From positions 1-58,075 of the forward strand of contig SYIT01000059.1 in assembly GCA_005798685.1 (NCBI GenBank): a stretch of DNA of 58,075 nt, written 5' to 3'. Made by a program: the position numbers and the translations under genes. The stretch is from Actinomycetota bacterium (GTDB lineage: Bacteria; Actinomycetota; Thermoleophilia; Solirubrobacterales; Solirubrobacteraceae). A model generated the notes under the pieces. It saw only the letters and a program-made list of their open reading frames with translations, was not told where the DNA came from and ran no database searches. This document shows positions 27,266-36,157 of the stretch, one piece after another. Numbering within the stretch: the stretch's first letter is position 1; every line of letters begins with the position of its first letter.

Positions 27266-27940
27266 CTAAACGTCCTCGTAGATCCCGCTGCCTTCGTCGC
27301 CTGAGCGTGCCTCTGACCAGACGGCATTGGAGCGTTCTGAATCCATGTTGTAGTCGCTGTGGTGAGCCCTGAAGATCGTCCCCCCAAGGCTCACCGCGGC
27401 TGCCAGCGGCTCGGCTGGATCGAAGCGAACCTCGCCCCGCGTGTTTCCAATCCCCGTCACGCCGCCAACGAATTCGTGATGGAGGTAGCGCGAGACTTCC
27501 TGGATCTGGTTAACGACGGCGAGCCCCGCGGCTTGATTGCTCTCTTCTGCCGAGAGCAACAGCGCCGAGCGCTTGCCACGCATCTGCTCCGCGACCTCCT
27601 CAAAGCGCGGGTAACTCGCGGAGGCGTAACAGACCAGACGATCAAAGAAGTTCTTCAGGCTCGCTGCCATCCCGTAGTAGTAGAGGGGTGTGGCGTATAC
27701 CCATGCATCGGCAGGCAGAAGCCTCGCGTGCATCAACTCCCTGTAACCGTCCACGGTTGAGCAGTTGCCGTCTGGCCCGCGGCAGGTACGGCAATCGCGC
27801 AGCAGCCCACTGAGCACCTCATTCAGGTCAACGAGATCAACGGTGTCGCCCGCTGCGCGAGCCCCCTCGGCGAATGCTTCAGCCAGCATTCGCGAGTTGC
27901 CGTCACGGCGTGGGCTCGCGCAGAGGACAACCGAATTCAT
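27266..27940 (-). CDS. NADPH-dependent FMN reductase (flavodoxin fold)
   Basis: The 224-residue protein has the flavodoxin-like FMN phosphate loop CASPRRDGNSRML at the N-terminus and the flavin/dimer motif TPLYYYGMAASLKNFFDRL. CRTCRGPDGNC matches the cysteine pattern in iron-sulfur flavoprotein relatives. It should reduce FMN or use bound FMN to reduce a small substrate. It is the last gene of the operon and its start directly abuts the ureohydrolase stop. No flavin-dependent monooxygenase is in the operon, so its electron acceptor is unknown. Confidence 0.83.
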   Translation of the reverse strand: MNSVVLCASPRRDGNSRMLAEAFAEGARAAGDTVDLVDLNEVLSGLLRDCRTCRGPDGNCSTVDGYRELMHARLLPADAWVYATPLYYYGMAASLKNFFDRLVCYASASYPRFEEVAEQMRGKRSALLLSAEESNQAAGLAVVNQIQEVSRYLHHEFVGGVTGIGNTRGEVRFDPAEPLAAAVSLGGTIFRAHHSDYNMDSERSNAVWSEARSGDEGSGIYEDV

Positions 27941-28954
27941 CTAGACGCGCCCGGTTCCCTGTGGGTTCGCGCGGACGCCCAGCGCGTCCATCGCTAAGCG
28001 GCAGGCGACTCGAGCCGCCTTGTTCGACTGGTCATGGACCGGCGAGCATTCGGTGATGACATAAGCGTCGACCCCCTGCTTGACGAAAGCGCGAATCATC
28101 TTGATCACTTCGCGAGGTGTCAGGCCACCGCACTCTGGCGTCGTTACGCCGGAGGTGAAGCCTTGATCCATCACGTCGAGGTCGGTGTGCAGGACGACAC
28201 CGTCGGTCCCGTTCCACGCAATCTCAAGGATCCGTTCAACGGTCTTATCGATGCCCCACTCATCGATGTCCCAGATTGTGATCATCTGGATCCCGGTGCG
28301 GTCCACATACTCGCGCTCCTCGCGGGGGTTGAGCGGGCCGTTGATTCCGACCAGCGCAACATTGTGCGGATCGACGTTTGGCAGCTCGGCGGCGCGACTG
28401 ACGGGGCAGGCGTGGTTGAGCGTTTCGCCGGCCACATCAGCGGCCGTGTCCATGTGCGAATCAAGGTGCACGTAACCCATCTGACCATCAATCAGCTTCG
28501 AGATCGCTGAAGTGACGGGAATCGGGCAGGAGTCGTCGCCACCGAAGATGATCGGGAAGGCACCGGCCTCGTAGATCTCAGTGATGCAGCGTTCAGCGCG
28601 CTCAAATGTTCGCGCTGCATTGCCCGGAACAATCGATACATCGCCACAGTCGGCGAGGCCTAGTTCGTCGAAGAGGTCAACCTGAAACTCGCCGTGGTAG
28701 GGCGTGTAGGCCTCCGAAGTGTCGCGAATCGCGCGCGGGCCGTAACTGGTGCCCGGGCGGCAGGTGTTCGTCCCCTCCCAAGGCATCCCCAGCACGCCAG
28801 CCTTAACGCCAGCTGCCTCCAGCTCCTCACAGATTGGCGGAACGACCTGTGCGCCCATGAATGAGCGGATGCCCGCGAGCAACGTGTTCGGGAAATCATT
28901 CTCCCCTTCGCGTCGCCCGAATGTGCGGTAGTGATCGTGCTGAATCTCAGCCAT
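27941..28954 (-). CDS. Ureohydrolase-superfamily protein (agmatinase/arginase-like) with altered metal site
   Basis: The 337-residue protein has the arginase fold motifs: IIFGGDDS (137-142), VHLDSHMDTA (162-171) and HTDLDVMDQGF (256-266). Five of six metal ligands are kept (D165, H167, D169, D258, D260). The His of the canonical GGDHS motif is Asp (D141). The family hydrolyses guanidino or related C-N bonds to urea, usually with two Mn2+, or Ni2+ in the guanidine hydrolase branch. A strong AAGGAG site precedes the ATG. Specificity cannot be stated; it may be a catalytic enzyme with a changed metal or a non-catalytic partner. Confidence 0.82.
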   Translation of the reverse strand: MAEIQHDHYRTFGRREGENDFPNTLLAGIRSFMGAQVVPPICEELEAAGVKAGVLGMPWEGTNTCRPGTSYGPRAIRDTSEAYTPYHGEFQVDLFDELGLADCGDVSIVPGNAARTFERAERCITEIYEAGAFPIIFGGDDSCPIPVTSAISKLIDGQMGYVHLDSHMDTAADVAGETLNHACPVSRAAELPNVDPHNVALVGINGPLNPREEREYVDRTGIQMITIWDIDEWGIDKTVERILEIAWNGTDGVVLHTDLDVMDQGFTSGVTTPECGGLTPREVIKMIRAFVKQGVDAYVITECSPVHDQSNKAARVACRLAMDALGVRANPQGTGRV

Positions 28955-28984
28955 TCTCTTCTCCTTGATTGGTGTTGTGTCGGC

Positions 28985-30232
28985 TCATTGGCCGTAACGC
29001 TCTGTGAATGCTGTGGCTGCCTGCTCAAAGCAGTCGCGCGGGGCACGCAAGATGCCAGCACCGATCTGTCCGCCGCCGCGACCGGCAAGGCCCGCGTCGA
29101 TCGCTGGCAGCACACCAGCCTCGATCACTTTGAAGATCTCGATCCCGACCGGCGTACCGCGATATCCGAAGTAAGGAATTAGGAAGTCGCTGTGCTCGGC
29201 GACGGTGATCTCGTACATCGATTCATTGGTGTGCGCCATCGCCTCGGGCGATCCGCCTTGGTAGGCCTGCAAAGCTGGAGCGGCAGCCTGCGCAAAGCCG
29301 CCGAGCCCGATCGTCTCCATGATCATGCTCTCGCCGCCCATCCACTCGATGTCAGCCTCGCTGTAGCCCTCGAAGAGCTGAGCCTCAACATCGGGCAACG
29401 GGCCGCGGAACCACGCGTCACCAAGTCCACTAACCCGAACCGAAAATTCGCAGCAGCTGAGCGTCATCGCACTGACGACGCTTGAGTGCTCGATATCCCG
29501 CGCCGCGTCAGCGGTTGCCTTGCCGGCGGCCATACCGACGCGCAAGAAAAAGTAATCGTTCTCGGCTAGGAATGCCAAGGTTTCCAGTAGCCGACCCGAG
29601 TCGGCGTCCGGTTCGCCAGCGGCGGCGACAAAATAAGGCGCGAGCTCTTTTGTCAGCAGCGTCGTGGCGGCCGTATTGCGACTGTGAAGCTCGTCGCCCA
29701 TGTTGACAGCGCGGCACATTATCGGCTTCAGGTCGATGCCGCCGGAGTGCTTCAGCGCCTCGCCAAGGACCGGGCCGATGACCTCCTCTAGGTACTTCAG
29801 GCCGTCATGGACGGCTTGGTCGTAAACGCCGTAATTGAGACGGCGCGGCGACTTTCCTTCGTACAGGTTGCACAACGCGGTATTGCCAAATTCGCGGTTC
29901 TCGACGATCAAGACAGGCATCGACGCCGTATAGATACCAGCAACCGAGCCCACGCAGCCGTGATCGTGGGTTGAGCCAATCGTTATCTCGCCCGAGGAAA
30001 GTTTTGCATCAGCGTCAGCTTCGTCGCGCGCTAACCCCTCGTAGATAGCGCCGCCGATGATCGCCATCCGCTGACCACCGGTGTATTGATCCCATTTTAG
30101 CGGAGCACCCGAGGTAAGGATCATCTGATCTGTCATCCCTGGGATGACATCTCGCGCGGCCTCTATCCCAACTAGCGTTGGCGTAGAGGCGCAGAGCCGC
30201 CTAGCCGCTTCGATGTTCGCTTCGTCGCGCAC
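28985..30232 (-). CDS. DUF1116 protein (AllG/YlbE-like), first copy
   Basis: This 415-residue protein (GTG start at 30232) belongs to DUF1116, the family of E. coli YlbE/AllG and YahG. AllG is one of three subunits (AllF/FdrA, AllG, AllH) of oxamate carbamoyltransferase in anaerobic allantoin use. Conserved blocks are QYTGGQRMAIIGGA, HDHGCVGSVAGIYTASMPVL, RRLNYGVYD and NMGDELHSRN. It is a clear paralogue of the protein encoded at 31601-32851. No FdrA or AllH homologue and no carbamate kinase is in the window. It starts 4 bases after the stop of the second synthetase gene. Confidence 0.82.
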   Translation of the reverse strand: MRDEANIEAARRLCASTPTLVGIEAARDVIPGMTDQMILTSGAPLKWDQYTGGQRMAIIGGAIYEGLARDEADADAKLSSGEITIGSTHDHGCVGSVAGIYTASMPVLIVENREFGNTALCNLYEGKSPRRLNYGVYDQAVHDGLKYLEEVIGPVLGEALKHSGGIDLKPIMCRAVNMGDELHSRNTAATTLLTKELAPYFVAAAGEPDADSGRLLETLAFLAENDYFFLRVGMAAGKATADAARDIEHSSVVSAMTLSCCEFSVRVSGLGDAWFRGPLPDVEAQLFEGYSEADIEWMGGESMIMETIGLGGFAQAAAPALQAYQGGSPEAMAHTNESMYEITVAEHSDFLIPYFGYRGTPVGIEIFKVIEAGVLPAIDAGLAGRGGGQIGAGILRAPRDCFEQAATAFTERYGQ

Positions 30233-30236
30233 TTCG

Positions 30237-31601
30237 TTACCAGAGCCTTAGATACATGTCGCGTTCCCATCCGCCAACGACGGTGTTGTAAGCCAGCCAC
30301 TCTTCACGCTTCTTCTTGATGAAGGTCGCGTGGAATTCATCGCCGAGCACCTCGCGCGCAAGCTCACTCGCTTCAAACGCGTCGGTCGCCTCACCGAGGT
30401 TGCGCGGCAAGCGATTGACTCCCGCAGCGGCCAACTCGTCGTCGCTCATCTGGTAGGTGTCATCGTTGACTGGCGTGCCGGGGTCAAGTTCGTTCTCGAT
30501 CCCGTCTAGCCCGGCAGCGAGCATCACCGCCATCACTAGGTACTGGTTCGATGCACTATCTGCCGTTCGCAGCTCTACGCAGGGCCTGTTGGTTGGGAGC
30601 CGGCACATCAGGGTGCGGTTGTTGTCGCCGTAGGCCTGGAAGACCGGGGCCCATGAGATCTCGTTCATCAGTCCTACAGGCAACAACCGCTTGTAGGAGT
30701 TGACAGTCGAGCATGCCAGCGCAGTAATCGCGCCGGCATGCCTGAGCAGCCCGGCCGTGAACTGGTGCGCGGCGGGGAGATAGCTGACCGTTCCATCGCC
30801 GTTGTCGCTAGCGAAGATGTTCTCGCCGCTCGCGGCCTCAAGGAGGCTCATGTTGACGTGTGCGCCTGAGCCAAAAGAACTATCGAACGGCTTGGGCATG
30901 AAGGTCGCGTAGCAGCCGAGCTGCCTTGCGACGTGCTTGGCCATCAGCTTAAAGATCACCATCCGGTCGGCCATCTCAAGCGCGCCGCAGTGCGTGAAGG
31001 CAAACTCGTATTGGCCGTCGCCACCCTCGTGGTCGAACGAATAGACATTCCAGCCGAGCTCGTTCATGTACTCCACCATCGGCAGCAGAAACTGATCTGC
31101 AGCGATCGTCGCCTCAATGTCGTAGCCCCGCGTTGGAGCGTTCAGAAGGTCATCGGTGATCCAAGGCAGAACCTCGCCGTCCTCGCCCTCTCGCAGTACG
31201 TAAACCTCTGGCTCGATTCCAGCCTGCGCGCTGAACCCAGCCGCCGCGGCGCGTTCCAATTGGCGCTTGAGCACGTAGCGTGAATCGTGACTATACGGCT
31301 GGCCGTCAAAGCTTAGGTCGGCGGGTGCGATAGCGAAGCGCTTGTCCCACGGAAGAACTACCGCCGACTCGAGCTCGGGGATTCCGCAGCACTCATCCTC
31401 GTTGGGGCCAAGGTCGCCCATCCCCTCCAAGGCGCCGACGGTGTAGCGCTCCGAACCGGCAGCCATCTCGTCGATGAACGCGAGCGGGACACACTTCGAC
31501 TTCGGCACGCCAAACATGTCGACGTAGGCACCGAAAAGGAACTCGACCCCTTGACCACCGAGCGCCTTGCGCAGCTCGTCAAGATTGACTGAGGCTTCCA
31601 T
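30237..31601 (-). CDS. Type III-like (GlnT/GMAS) glutamine synthetase, first copy
   Basis: The 454-residue protein has the glutamine synthetase fold: beta-grasp domain with AYVDMFGVPKSKCVP, metal-binding GIEPEVYVL (E-x-E), SGAHVNMSLL, and the ATP/glutamate segment GDNNRTLMCRLPTNRPCVEL. The sequence fits the GlnT group that includes gamma-glutamylmethylamide synthetase, so the acceptor may be ammonia or an amine. The ATG at 31601 overlaps the TGA of the upstream DUF1116 gene by one base and has GGAGG 6 bases before it. It sits between two DUF1116 genes, which links the two families. Confidence 0.87.
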   Translation of the reverse strand: MEASVNLDELRKALGGQGVEFLFGAYVDMFGVPKSKCVPLAFIDEMAAGSERYTVGALEGMGDLGPNEDECCGIPELESAVVLPWDKRFAIAPADLSFDGQPYSHDSRYVLKRQLERAAAAGFSAQAGIEPEVYVLREGEDGEVLPWITDDLLNAPTRGYDIEATIAADQFLLPMVEYMNELGWNVYSFDHEGGDGQYEFAFTHCGALEMADRMVIFKLMAKHVARQLGCYATFMPKPFDSSFGSGAHVNMSLLEAASGENIFASDNGDGTVSYLPAAHQFTAGLLRHAGAITALACSTVNSYKRLLPVGLMNEISWAPVFQAYGDNNRTLMCRLPTNRPCVELRTADSASNQYLVMAVMLAAGLDGIENELDPGTPVNDDTYQMSDDELAAAGVNRLPRNLGEATDAFEASELAREVLGDEFHATFIKKKREEWLAYNTVVGGWERDMYLRLW

Positions 31602-32851
31602 CACGCCCCTCCATACTGTTCGCTGTGGGCGGCGACTGCATGCTCAAAGCAGGCCAGTGGGGCTCGCAGCACGCCGGCGCCGATCTGTCGCCCGTCGCCA
31701 CCGGCAATCCCAATGTCCATGACCGGCTGAATTCCGCTCTCGATGACCCTGAAGGCGTCAATCCCAAGCGGGACGCCCCGGAAGCCGAAGAAGGGAATCT
31801 TGTACTCCGGGTGCTCACCGACAGTGATCTCGTACATCGAGCGGTTCAGCTCAGCCATGTCCTCAGGTGTGCCGCCTTGGTATTCCTGAAGCGTGAACGC
31901 TGACGCTTGGGCAAAGCCACCCAACCCGACTGTCTCGGTGATCACGCTCTCGCCACCCATGAACTCGATGTCGCCTTCAGTGAAGCCGTCGAAGAGCTTC
32001 GCCTGCGCTGGCTCAATGTCGGCGGAGAACCAGCGATCGCCGGTCCCGCCGAGACGGATCGAGAACTGGGAGCAGGAGAAGGCCATTGCGCTGACCACGC
32101 TCGACCTCTCGATGTCACGCGCGGCGTCGGCGGTCGCCTTGGCAGCCGCCATCGACAGCCGCAGGAAGAAGTAGGGACTGTCAGACATGAAGGCGTAGGT
32201 CTGGCGCACCTCTTCCGGCTTGTCGCCAAGCATCTCGAAGAAGTACGGCACCATCTCGCGGCCAAACAGCAGCGTTCCGGCCGCGTTGCGGCTGTGCATC
32301 TCATCGCCCATTCCCAGCGCGCGGCGAATAATTGGCCTAAGCGGGATGCCGCCCTCGGATCGCTTAACAGCTTCGGCGACGGTCGGCGCAATCACGTCCT
32401 GAACGAAGAGAAGGGTGTCGCGCACCTCCTTATCGTAGGTGCCGTAGTTGAGGCGCTTAGGTGACGGCCCCTCAAAGAAGTTGCAGAACCCAACGTTGCC
32501 GTTTGCCGTATTCTCGACCGCGAGCACCGGCATTGACGCGGTGTAGATCCCAGCGAGTGAGCCGACGCAGCCGTAGTCGTGGCAGCCATCTACGAGGATC
32601 TCGCCCGACTTCAGCTTGGCGTCGGCGTCACCGGCATCTGAGGCGAGCCCCTCGAACAGCGCCCCTCCGATCACTGCCGCCCGCTGCCCGCCGGTGTACT
32701 GCTCCCATTCCATCGGAGCGCCGGAGGTCAGGATCACATTCGGCTTCATTCCTGGCAGCGCGTCGCCCGCGGTCATCACTTCGGTGAAGACTGGAGTTGC
32801 TCCAGCGAGGCGCTCGAAGGCGAGCTTGTTTGCGGTTTCGTAATCCGTCAC
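31601..32851 (-). CDS. DUF1116 protein (AllG/YlbE-like), second copy
   Basis: The 416-residue protein (GTG start at 32851) aligns along its full length with the DUF1116 protein at 28985-30232, with matching blocks QYTGGQRAAVIGGA, HDYGCVGSLAGIYTASMPVL, KRLNYGTYD and GMGDEMHSRN. In known systems DUF1116 is a carbamoyltransferase subunit that works with FdrA and AllH. Two copies in one operon without those partners suggest a hetero-oligomer, or a reaction that does not need FdrA. Its stop is coupled to the next synthetase gene. Confidence 0.82.
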   Translation of the reverse strand: MTDYETANKLAFERLAGATPVFTEVMTAGDALPGMKPNVILTSGAPMEWEQYTGGQRAAVIGGALFEGLASDAGDADAKLKSGEILVDGCHDYGCVGSLAGIYTASMPVLAVENTANGNVGFCNFFEGPSPKRLNYGTYDKEVRDTLLFVQDVIAPTVAEAVKRSEGGIPLRPIIRRALGMGDEMHSRNAAGTLLFGREMVPYFFEMLGDKPEEVRQTYAFMSDSPYFFLRLSMAAAKATADAARDIERSSVVSAMAFSCSQFSIRLGGTGDRWFSADIEPAQAKLFDGFTEGDIEFMGGESVITETVGLGGFAQASAFTLQEYQGGTPEDMAELNRSMYEITVGEHPEYKIPFFGFRGVPLGIDAFRVIESGIQPVMDIGIAGGDGRQIGAGVLRAPLACFEHAVAAHSEQYGGA

Positions 32852-32878
32852 GGCGACTCTTTCCGGCTCGGCTTTCGT

Positions 32879-33595
32879 TTACGGCAGCGGCTTGTCGTAG
32901 CCCTCGGCGGCGAGCTGCTGCTCTTGCCACGCACGGTCCACTTCAGGCCAGAAGTGCTCGGGGTGCTCCAGCGTCCAGATCTGAGAGCGGATGATGAAGT
33001 TGTCTGGGTCGTGTTCGAGTCCGTCGCGCCATAGTTCAAGCGCCCGCTCGCGGTCGCCGGCTTGGTAAGCGATCACGCCTTCTGCAAAAAGCTCCAGCGC
33101 GCGAGGCTCCATCGCCTCTCCGGCCTTGGGCTGCCTAACGACCTCGCCAGCGAGAAAGCGGTCAACGTTGACTCGGACTCTCGGGTCGCCAATCTCGAAT
33201 GTTCCACTGATGTCTGCCATCGCAACAGTTCCCTCGGCGTCGATGAAGATGCCGAGGGGAACCATCTGCGCTCCAACAGCGGCCCCAAGAGAGCTCGTGG
33301 TGTCGAGCAGCACGGGGAACTCGGCGCCGCTCGCCTCAACGGTCGGTGCCGCAGTCTCTGCTCCCTTTGCGTCAAAAATCGCGGCAAGCATCTGGAAGTC
33401 GCGGCCGCGCGACTCCCAGTAGGTCTGCCAACTCGGTAGCTGTTCCTTGCAGGTACACCATGAAGCGAAGCAGAAGAGGATCGTTCGCTGACCAACGAGA
33501 TCCGCCGCCGACCAACTCCTCCCGGTAAGATCCACGAGTTCGAACTGAGGGAAGCGCTCGCCGACTACAGCGAATGAGTTGCTGGGCGCGGCCAT
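32879..33595 (-). CDS. Redoxin (thioredoxin/AhpC-TSA-like) protein with TPR tail
   Basis: From the ATG at 33595 (one-base overlap with the upstream TGA) the 238-residue protein has a thioredoxin-fold domain (about 8-150) with the active segment FCFASWCTCKEQLPSW. Cysteines are C42, C47 and C49, so the usual WCxxC is replaced by WCTC. A helical tail from about 175 (ALELFAEGVIAYQAGDRERA, then LELWRDGLEHDPDN) looks like one or two tetratricopeptide repeats. It lacks a signal peptide, so it acts in the cytoplasm. A role as redox partner or scaffold for operon enzymes is inference. Confidence 0.75.
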   Translation of the reverse strand: MAAPSNSFAVVGERFPQFELVDLTGRSWSAADLVGQRTILFCFASWCTCKEQLPSWQTYWESRGRDFQMLAAIFDAKGAETAAPTVEASGAEFPVLLDTTSSLGAAVGAQMVPLGIFIDAEGTVAMADISGTFEIGDPRVRVNVDRFLAGEVVRQPKAGEAMEPRALELFAEGVIAYQAGDRERALELWRDGLEHDPDNFIIRSQIWTLEHPEHFWPEVDRAWQEQQLAAEGYDKPLP

Positions 33596-34368
33596 CAGAA
33601 GGAGCTCCCCTTTGGTGCAACGTCCTGGTACCACTGCTTCTTCTCGCCAATCTTGGCGCGCATCTTCCACTTGCGGCTCTTCGGCGCGTCATCGATCAGC
33701 TTGCGCAGGTCGTTGATGCGGGAGAGGATTAGTGCTCCCTGCTCGGCGCTGATCATTTCGAAGTCGGGAATGAAGCGCTCGACCCTGTCGAGGTTGATAT
33801 TGACGGTGTGGTCGAAGCCCCAGTCACCGGAGAGCAGCTTGGCGATGTAGCCGCCATCGATCTCCTCAGTCGAGGTCGGGTTCTCCACAACAGGGTGCTC
33901 GAGCATCAGAACGAGCGTGTCCTTAACGTCCTTGAGGTTCAGTTCGACGATCTGCATCTTCTCGAGCAACAGGTCGCAGGTAGTAATCGTCGGCGAATCA
34001 AGATCAAGCCGATCACGCAGTGGGATCGGGTGGCAGAAGTAGAGCTCGTCATAGAAGACGTCTACGCCGAGTCCGTTGTTCGGATCCTCGAAGTAGTAAC
34101 GCCTGCCTTCTGTCGAGGCGGTCATGCGCTGATCCTCTTCAAAGCCACGGGCGACGAGGAACTTCTTGATCTCTCGGGACTTGCGACGGTCGGCAGCGAA
34201 GTCGATGTCAGTCAGCGCACGCTCCATTGCTTCGAAGAGCTGGAGGTTTTCGGGACAGTGGATCCGGTACGCGAGCGAACCAAGAATTCGCAGTTGTAGG
34301 CCCTGCGCCTGAGCATCGTCAACGATACTGAGCCCTTCCCTGACGAAATGCTCGTTCTCTACAGACAT
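33595..34368 (-). CDS. Nucleotidyltransferase-superfamily protein
   Basis: The 257-residue protein shows the minimal nucleotidyltransferase core: LGSLAYRI with G30-S31, TDIDFAAD with D54 and D56, and a third acid in LGVDVFYDE (D103). Spacing fits the superfamily pattern. The rest, including HPIPLRDRLDLDSPTITTCD and LLLEKMQIVELNLKDVKDT, resembles AbiEii/MNT-like enzymes that move a nucleotide onto proteins or small molecules. Its stop overlaps the redoxin start by one base. It lies in an operon with two glutamine synthetases, but it is not the GlnE family. Confidence 0.7.
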   Translation of the reverse strand: MSVENEHFVREGLSIVDDAQAQGLQLRILGSLAYRIHCPENLQLFEAMERALTDIDFAADRRKSREIKKFLVARGFEEDQRMTASTEGRRYYFEDPNNGLGVDVFYDELYFCHPIPLRDRLDLDSPTITTCDLLLEKMQIVELNLKDVKDTLVLMLEHPVVENPTSTEEIDGGYIAKLLSGDWGFDHTVNINLDRVERFIPDFEMISAEQGALILSRINDLRKLIDDAPKSRKWKMRAKIGEKKQWYQDVAPKGSSF

Positions 34369-34389
34369 TCAAACTCCTGGCATTTGGTG

Positions 34390-34415
34390 CCCCACCCGCA
34401 GCGGTGCGGGCGGGG
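34390..34415. other. Intercistronic GC-rich hairpin
   Basis: CCCGCA pairs with TGCGGG around GCGG, and flanking CCCC/GGGG extend the stem to 11 positions with a single A-C mismatch. It lies in the 97-base gap between the APC permease and nucleotidyltransferase genes, the widest gap in the operon. No T-run follows on the minus strand. It may be an mRNA processing or stability element that sets lower levels for the upstream permease message. Confidence 0.5.
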
Positions 34416-34465
34416 CGCGGGGGTTAGCAGCGCCCGAAACAACGCTGGTGAATCTAAAACGACCT

Positions 34466-36100
34466 CTATTCGATTGGAATCTCTTTGAACGCGAGGTTGA
34501 TGTCGACGCCCTGCGAGCGGCGATACAACTTCATCACGTAGAAGAACAGCAGCCCCGAAACAAACACTCCCGCTGCCACAACCAAACGCGAGCCTCGCGC
34601 ATTGACGGCGAACTCATCGAGGTACAGGTTAATGCTGTAACCGACTCCAGCGATGAAGCCGACCAGACAACCGACCGTCATGATCGGCAGGCCGAACAGC
34701 TTCTTATTGGCGATCGACGACTTGCCGTAGATCTCCGGACGCTTGAACGGGAATACCGCTCCGGCACCAAGCGCGACCGTCCAAGCGACAACACCTACGA
34801 GCAGGAACAGAACCAATGTCCCGAAGTAGCTCACGTACACGAACAGGTACATGAAAACGGCCGTTACCAGTGTTGCCACTGCTATAGCCACAACCGGGCT
34901 GTGGAAGCGGTCAGAGACCGTTCCGAGCTTGTTCGGCGCAACGCGGTCGAATGCCCAGGCGATCATCGCCCGTTCACCGTACGACTGCATCGCTGGAATC
35001 CATAGCCAAATCCAAGCAATGAATCCAGCCGCCATGATCACCGTCAAGACCGACGAACCTCCGAGGATCCCAGCCAACAGCGTCACCCACGGAACTACAG
35101 GCGTAGCCTGCGCGCCAGCGTCGAGATTGAGCCCGAGTGAGTTGTAGCCGACCGTTCCGAGGAAATCGTAGCCGAAGACGTTGGTTCCTAGGATCGTGCC
35201 GACTAGGAAGAAAACACCGCAGACCCAAACTCCGGAGAACATTCCGACCGTCTGGCCTCTGTTACCTGATTTGATCTCGCCGCCGATCGCGATCGAGAAG
35301 GCAGCACCGACCAACGGCAGGAATGCCCAGTTCGAGGCCTGCAATGTCTGACCTAGATTGAAGGTCCCTGGGTCGGCCCAGCCGCCAACTTTTCCGCTAG
35401 CGATCACGCCGGCATATGTTGCGTCCGGACCGAAGGCCTTATCGAAGTTCGCAATGAACGTCTCCTTCGAGCCAAACAGCATCACCGCGAACATCACGAA
35501 AATGCCGATGAAAGCGATCACCACCATGACCTTCTGCGAGAGGAAGTAACGCCGCATTCCTGAGCCGAGGATCGAGCCGGCAAGAATCAGCACCACGATT
35601 CCGCCCGCAAAGGTCCAGATCGGCTCAGCGAGTGTCGCCGCAAAATCGCTAAGTCCAGCGCTACCGGTCTGAATGCCGAGCACCACGAACATCGGGATTA
35701 GCCCGATAGTCATGATCCAGTAGGCCGCTAGAGCACAGAAGAACAGCCAAGCAATCGACTCAGCCCAGCTGAGCATGAAAGCAATTGGCGGTGGCAGTAT
35801 TCGACTTACAAAGGGATAAATGCCGCCTGAGCGAGGAATAACTGCCGTCCAGGTCAACATGCCAAACGCGATCATCGACATCGCAACGCAAGCGATGATG
35901 ATTCCGAGTGGCAGGTTCGCACCTGGGTAGACGGACGGACCGTAGAGCAGTACCCCGGCGATCCCAATACCGATCGATACGACACCGATGTTGAAGATGA
36001 CGACGTCAGCTGTCGACGCCGTCTTGATCAGTCCCGATGCCTTTCTGAGGAATACGCGGTCGCCGCCGCTTGCCCCCGTTGCTTCAGTGTTGCTATCCAT
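34466..36100 (-). CDS. APC-superfamily amino acid/amine permease
   Basis: The ATG at 36100 follows AAAGGAGAG by 5 bases and is preferred to the one at 36127. The 544-residue protein has about 12-14 transmembrane helices. The N-terminal segment ASGLIKTASTADVVIFNIG is typical of APC helix 1, where the substrate backbone is bound. It should import an amino acid, polyamine or related amine using a cation gradient. Its place in the operon makes it the likely uptake route for the pathway substrate. Specificity is not visible. Confidence 0.86.
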   Translation of the reverse strand: MDSNTEATGASGGDRVFLRKASGLIKTASTADVVIFNIGVVSIGIGIAGVLLYGPSVYPGANLPLGIIIACVAMSMIAFGMLTWTAVIPRSGGIYPFVSRILPPPIAFMLSWAESIAWLFFCALAAYWIMTIGLIPMFVVLGIQTGSAGLSDFAATLAEPIWTFAGGIVVLILAGSILGSGMRRYFLSQKVMVVIAFIGIFVMFAVMLFGSKETFIANFDKAFGPDATYAGVIASGKVGGWADPGTFNLGQTLQASNWAFLPLVGAAFSIAIGGEIKSGNRGQTVGMFSGVWVCGVFFLVGTILGTNVFGYDFLGTVGYNSLGLNLDAGAQATPVVPWVTLLAGILGGSSVLTVIMAAGFIAWIWLWIPAMQSYGERAMIAWAFDRVAPNKLGTVSDRFHSPVVAIAVATLVTAVFMYLFVYVSYFGTLVLFLLVGVVAWTVALGAGAVFPFKRPEIYGKSSIANKKLFGLPIMTVGCLVGFIAGVGYSINLYLDEFAVNARGSRLVVAAGVFVSGLLFFYVMKLYRRSQGVDINLAFKEIPIE

Positions 36101-36157
36101 TCTCTCTCTCCTTTGATTGCGTTCCAAGCCGCCTCAACGACCGGGAACAATGCACCG

